Part shown: positions 63,909 through 64,000 of the stretch, one piece after another
Position numbering within the stretch: the first letter of the stretch is position 1
How the letters are laid out: the number at the start of each line of letters is the position of its first letter
DNA from: Desulfovibrio mangrovi
GTDB lineage: Bacteria; Desulfobacterota; Desulfovibrionia; Desulfovibrionales; Desulfovibrionaceae
Direction of reading: 5' to 3'
Length of the DNA stretch: 64,000 bases
NCBI RefSeq assembly: GCF_026230175.1
Contig: NZ_CP104208.1
Coordinates: 2,852,001 to 2,916,000, forward strand
Notes under the pieces: model-generated
What the model saw: only the letters and a program-made list of their open reading frames with translations
Database searches by the model: none
What the model was told of the DNA's origin: nothing
Program-made: the position numbers and the translations under genes

Positions 63909-64000
63909 GCTTTCCGCACTTCAATCCGTTATCGGGGCCCGAGAATACTATGCCCTCCCGGATTCATGCACATACGTTGCGTACGCCCCATGCGGATGCA
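63909..64000. other. Right-edge sequence
   Basis: No gene start or other feature was recognised in the last 92 bases; this probably holds the promoter of the MucR-type gene. Confidence 0.4.

Noticed and set aside
1-64000. CRISPR arrays, transposases, phage genes, tRNA or rRNA
   Set aside because: No spaced identical repeats, transposase motifs, phage structural genes or tRNA-like T-arm patterns were seen on reading.

Overview
The window is a high-GC bacterial chromosome segment, most likely from a Desulfovibrio-type sulfate reducer (Desulfovibrionaceae). Pointers are a futalosine-pathway gene (mqnB), a DVU0298-type HEAT-repeat protein, a MucR-type zinc-finger regulator, a fused FAD/Fe-S lactate or glycolate dehydrogenase, a TRAP solute-binding protein and abundant GGDEF, HDOD and hybrid-kinase signalling proteins. 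This placement is inferred from recognised families; no database search was possible. No tRNA, rRNA, CRISPR array, transposase or phage block was recognised, so this looks like core chromosome with a few accessory genes.

Layout. 1-2290 holds a LytS/LytTR two-component pair (the kinase is cut by the window edge). 2455-3261 is a periplasmic DsbA-like oxidoreductase. 3529-13767 is mostly leftward: a PurS-PurS-PurL fusion, an HDOD-PAS-GGDEF protein, polyprenyl diphosphate synthase, futalosine hydrolase coupled to a 66-aa protein, a nucleotide-sugar dehydrogenase, and a 60-aa protein followed by ubiE/menG. The polyprenyl synthase, mqnB and ubiE supply three parts of menaquinone synthesis. 14087-20464 has a CLC chloride channel with CBS domains, a PAP2 phosphatase, a HEAT-repeat protein, a small hypothetical, a DEAD-box RNA helicase and a MarR regulator. 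20634-31349 has a CgeB-like glycosyltransferase, malate synthase G with GntR-type operator boxes upstream, a tautomerase, a fused MrfA-MrfB-like DNA repair helicase-nuclease, and a large FAD/Fe-S dehydrogenase.

31444-39543 contains two tandem paralogous membrane proteins of unknown function, a divergent DMT exporter / MocR regulator pair sharing a perfect inverted repeat, an amino-acid-type binding protein, mtnA, and a membrane GGDEF protein. 39629-45248 is a complete leftward oligopeptide/dipeptide ABC operon (SBP, two permeases, two ATPases). 45683-58398 has a MalY/PatB C-S lyase, cysQ, an NlpC/P60 lipoprotein, a secreted rhodanese, a hybrid histidine kinase paired with its probable periplasmic binding protein, speD, an orphan Tat-exported TRAP binding protein, csaA, and a dCache adenylate cyclase. 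58509-63893 has two AraC regulators, a second DMT transporter, a structured candidate small RNA, HU, a MerR-like coiled-coil DNA-binding protein and a MucR-family regulator.

The most notable items are the helicase-exonuclease fusion (25172-28243), the unassigned structured RNA with its own promoter and terminator (61838-61990), the operator arrays upstream of glcB and mocR, the CLC protein with channel-type rather than exchanger-type key residues, and the paralogous membrane-protein pair.
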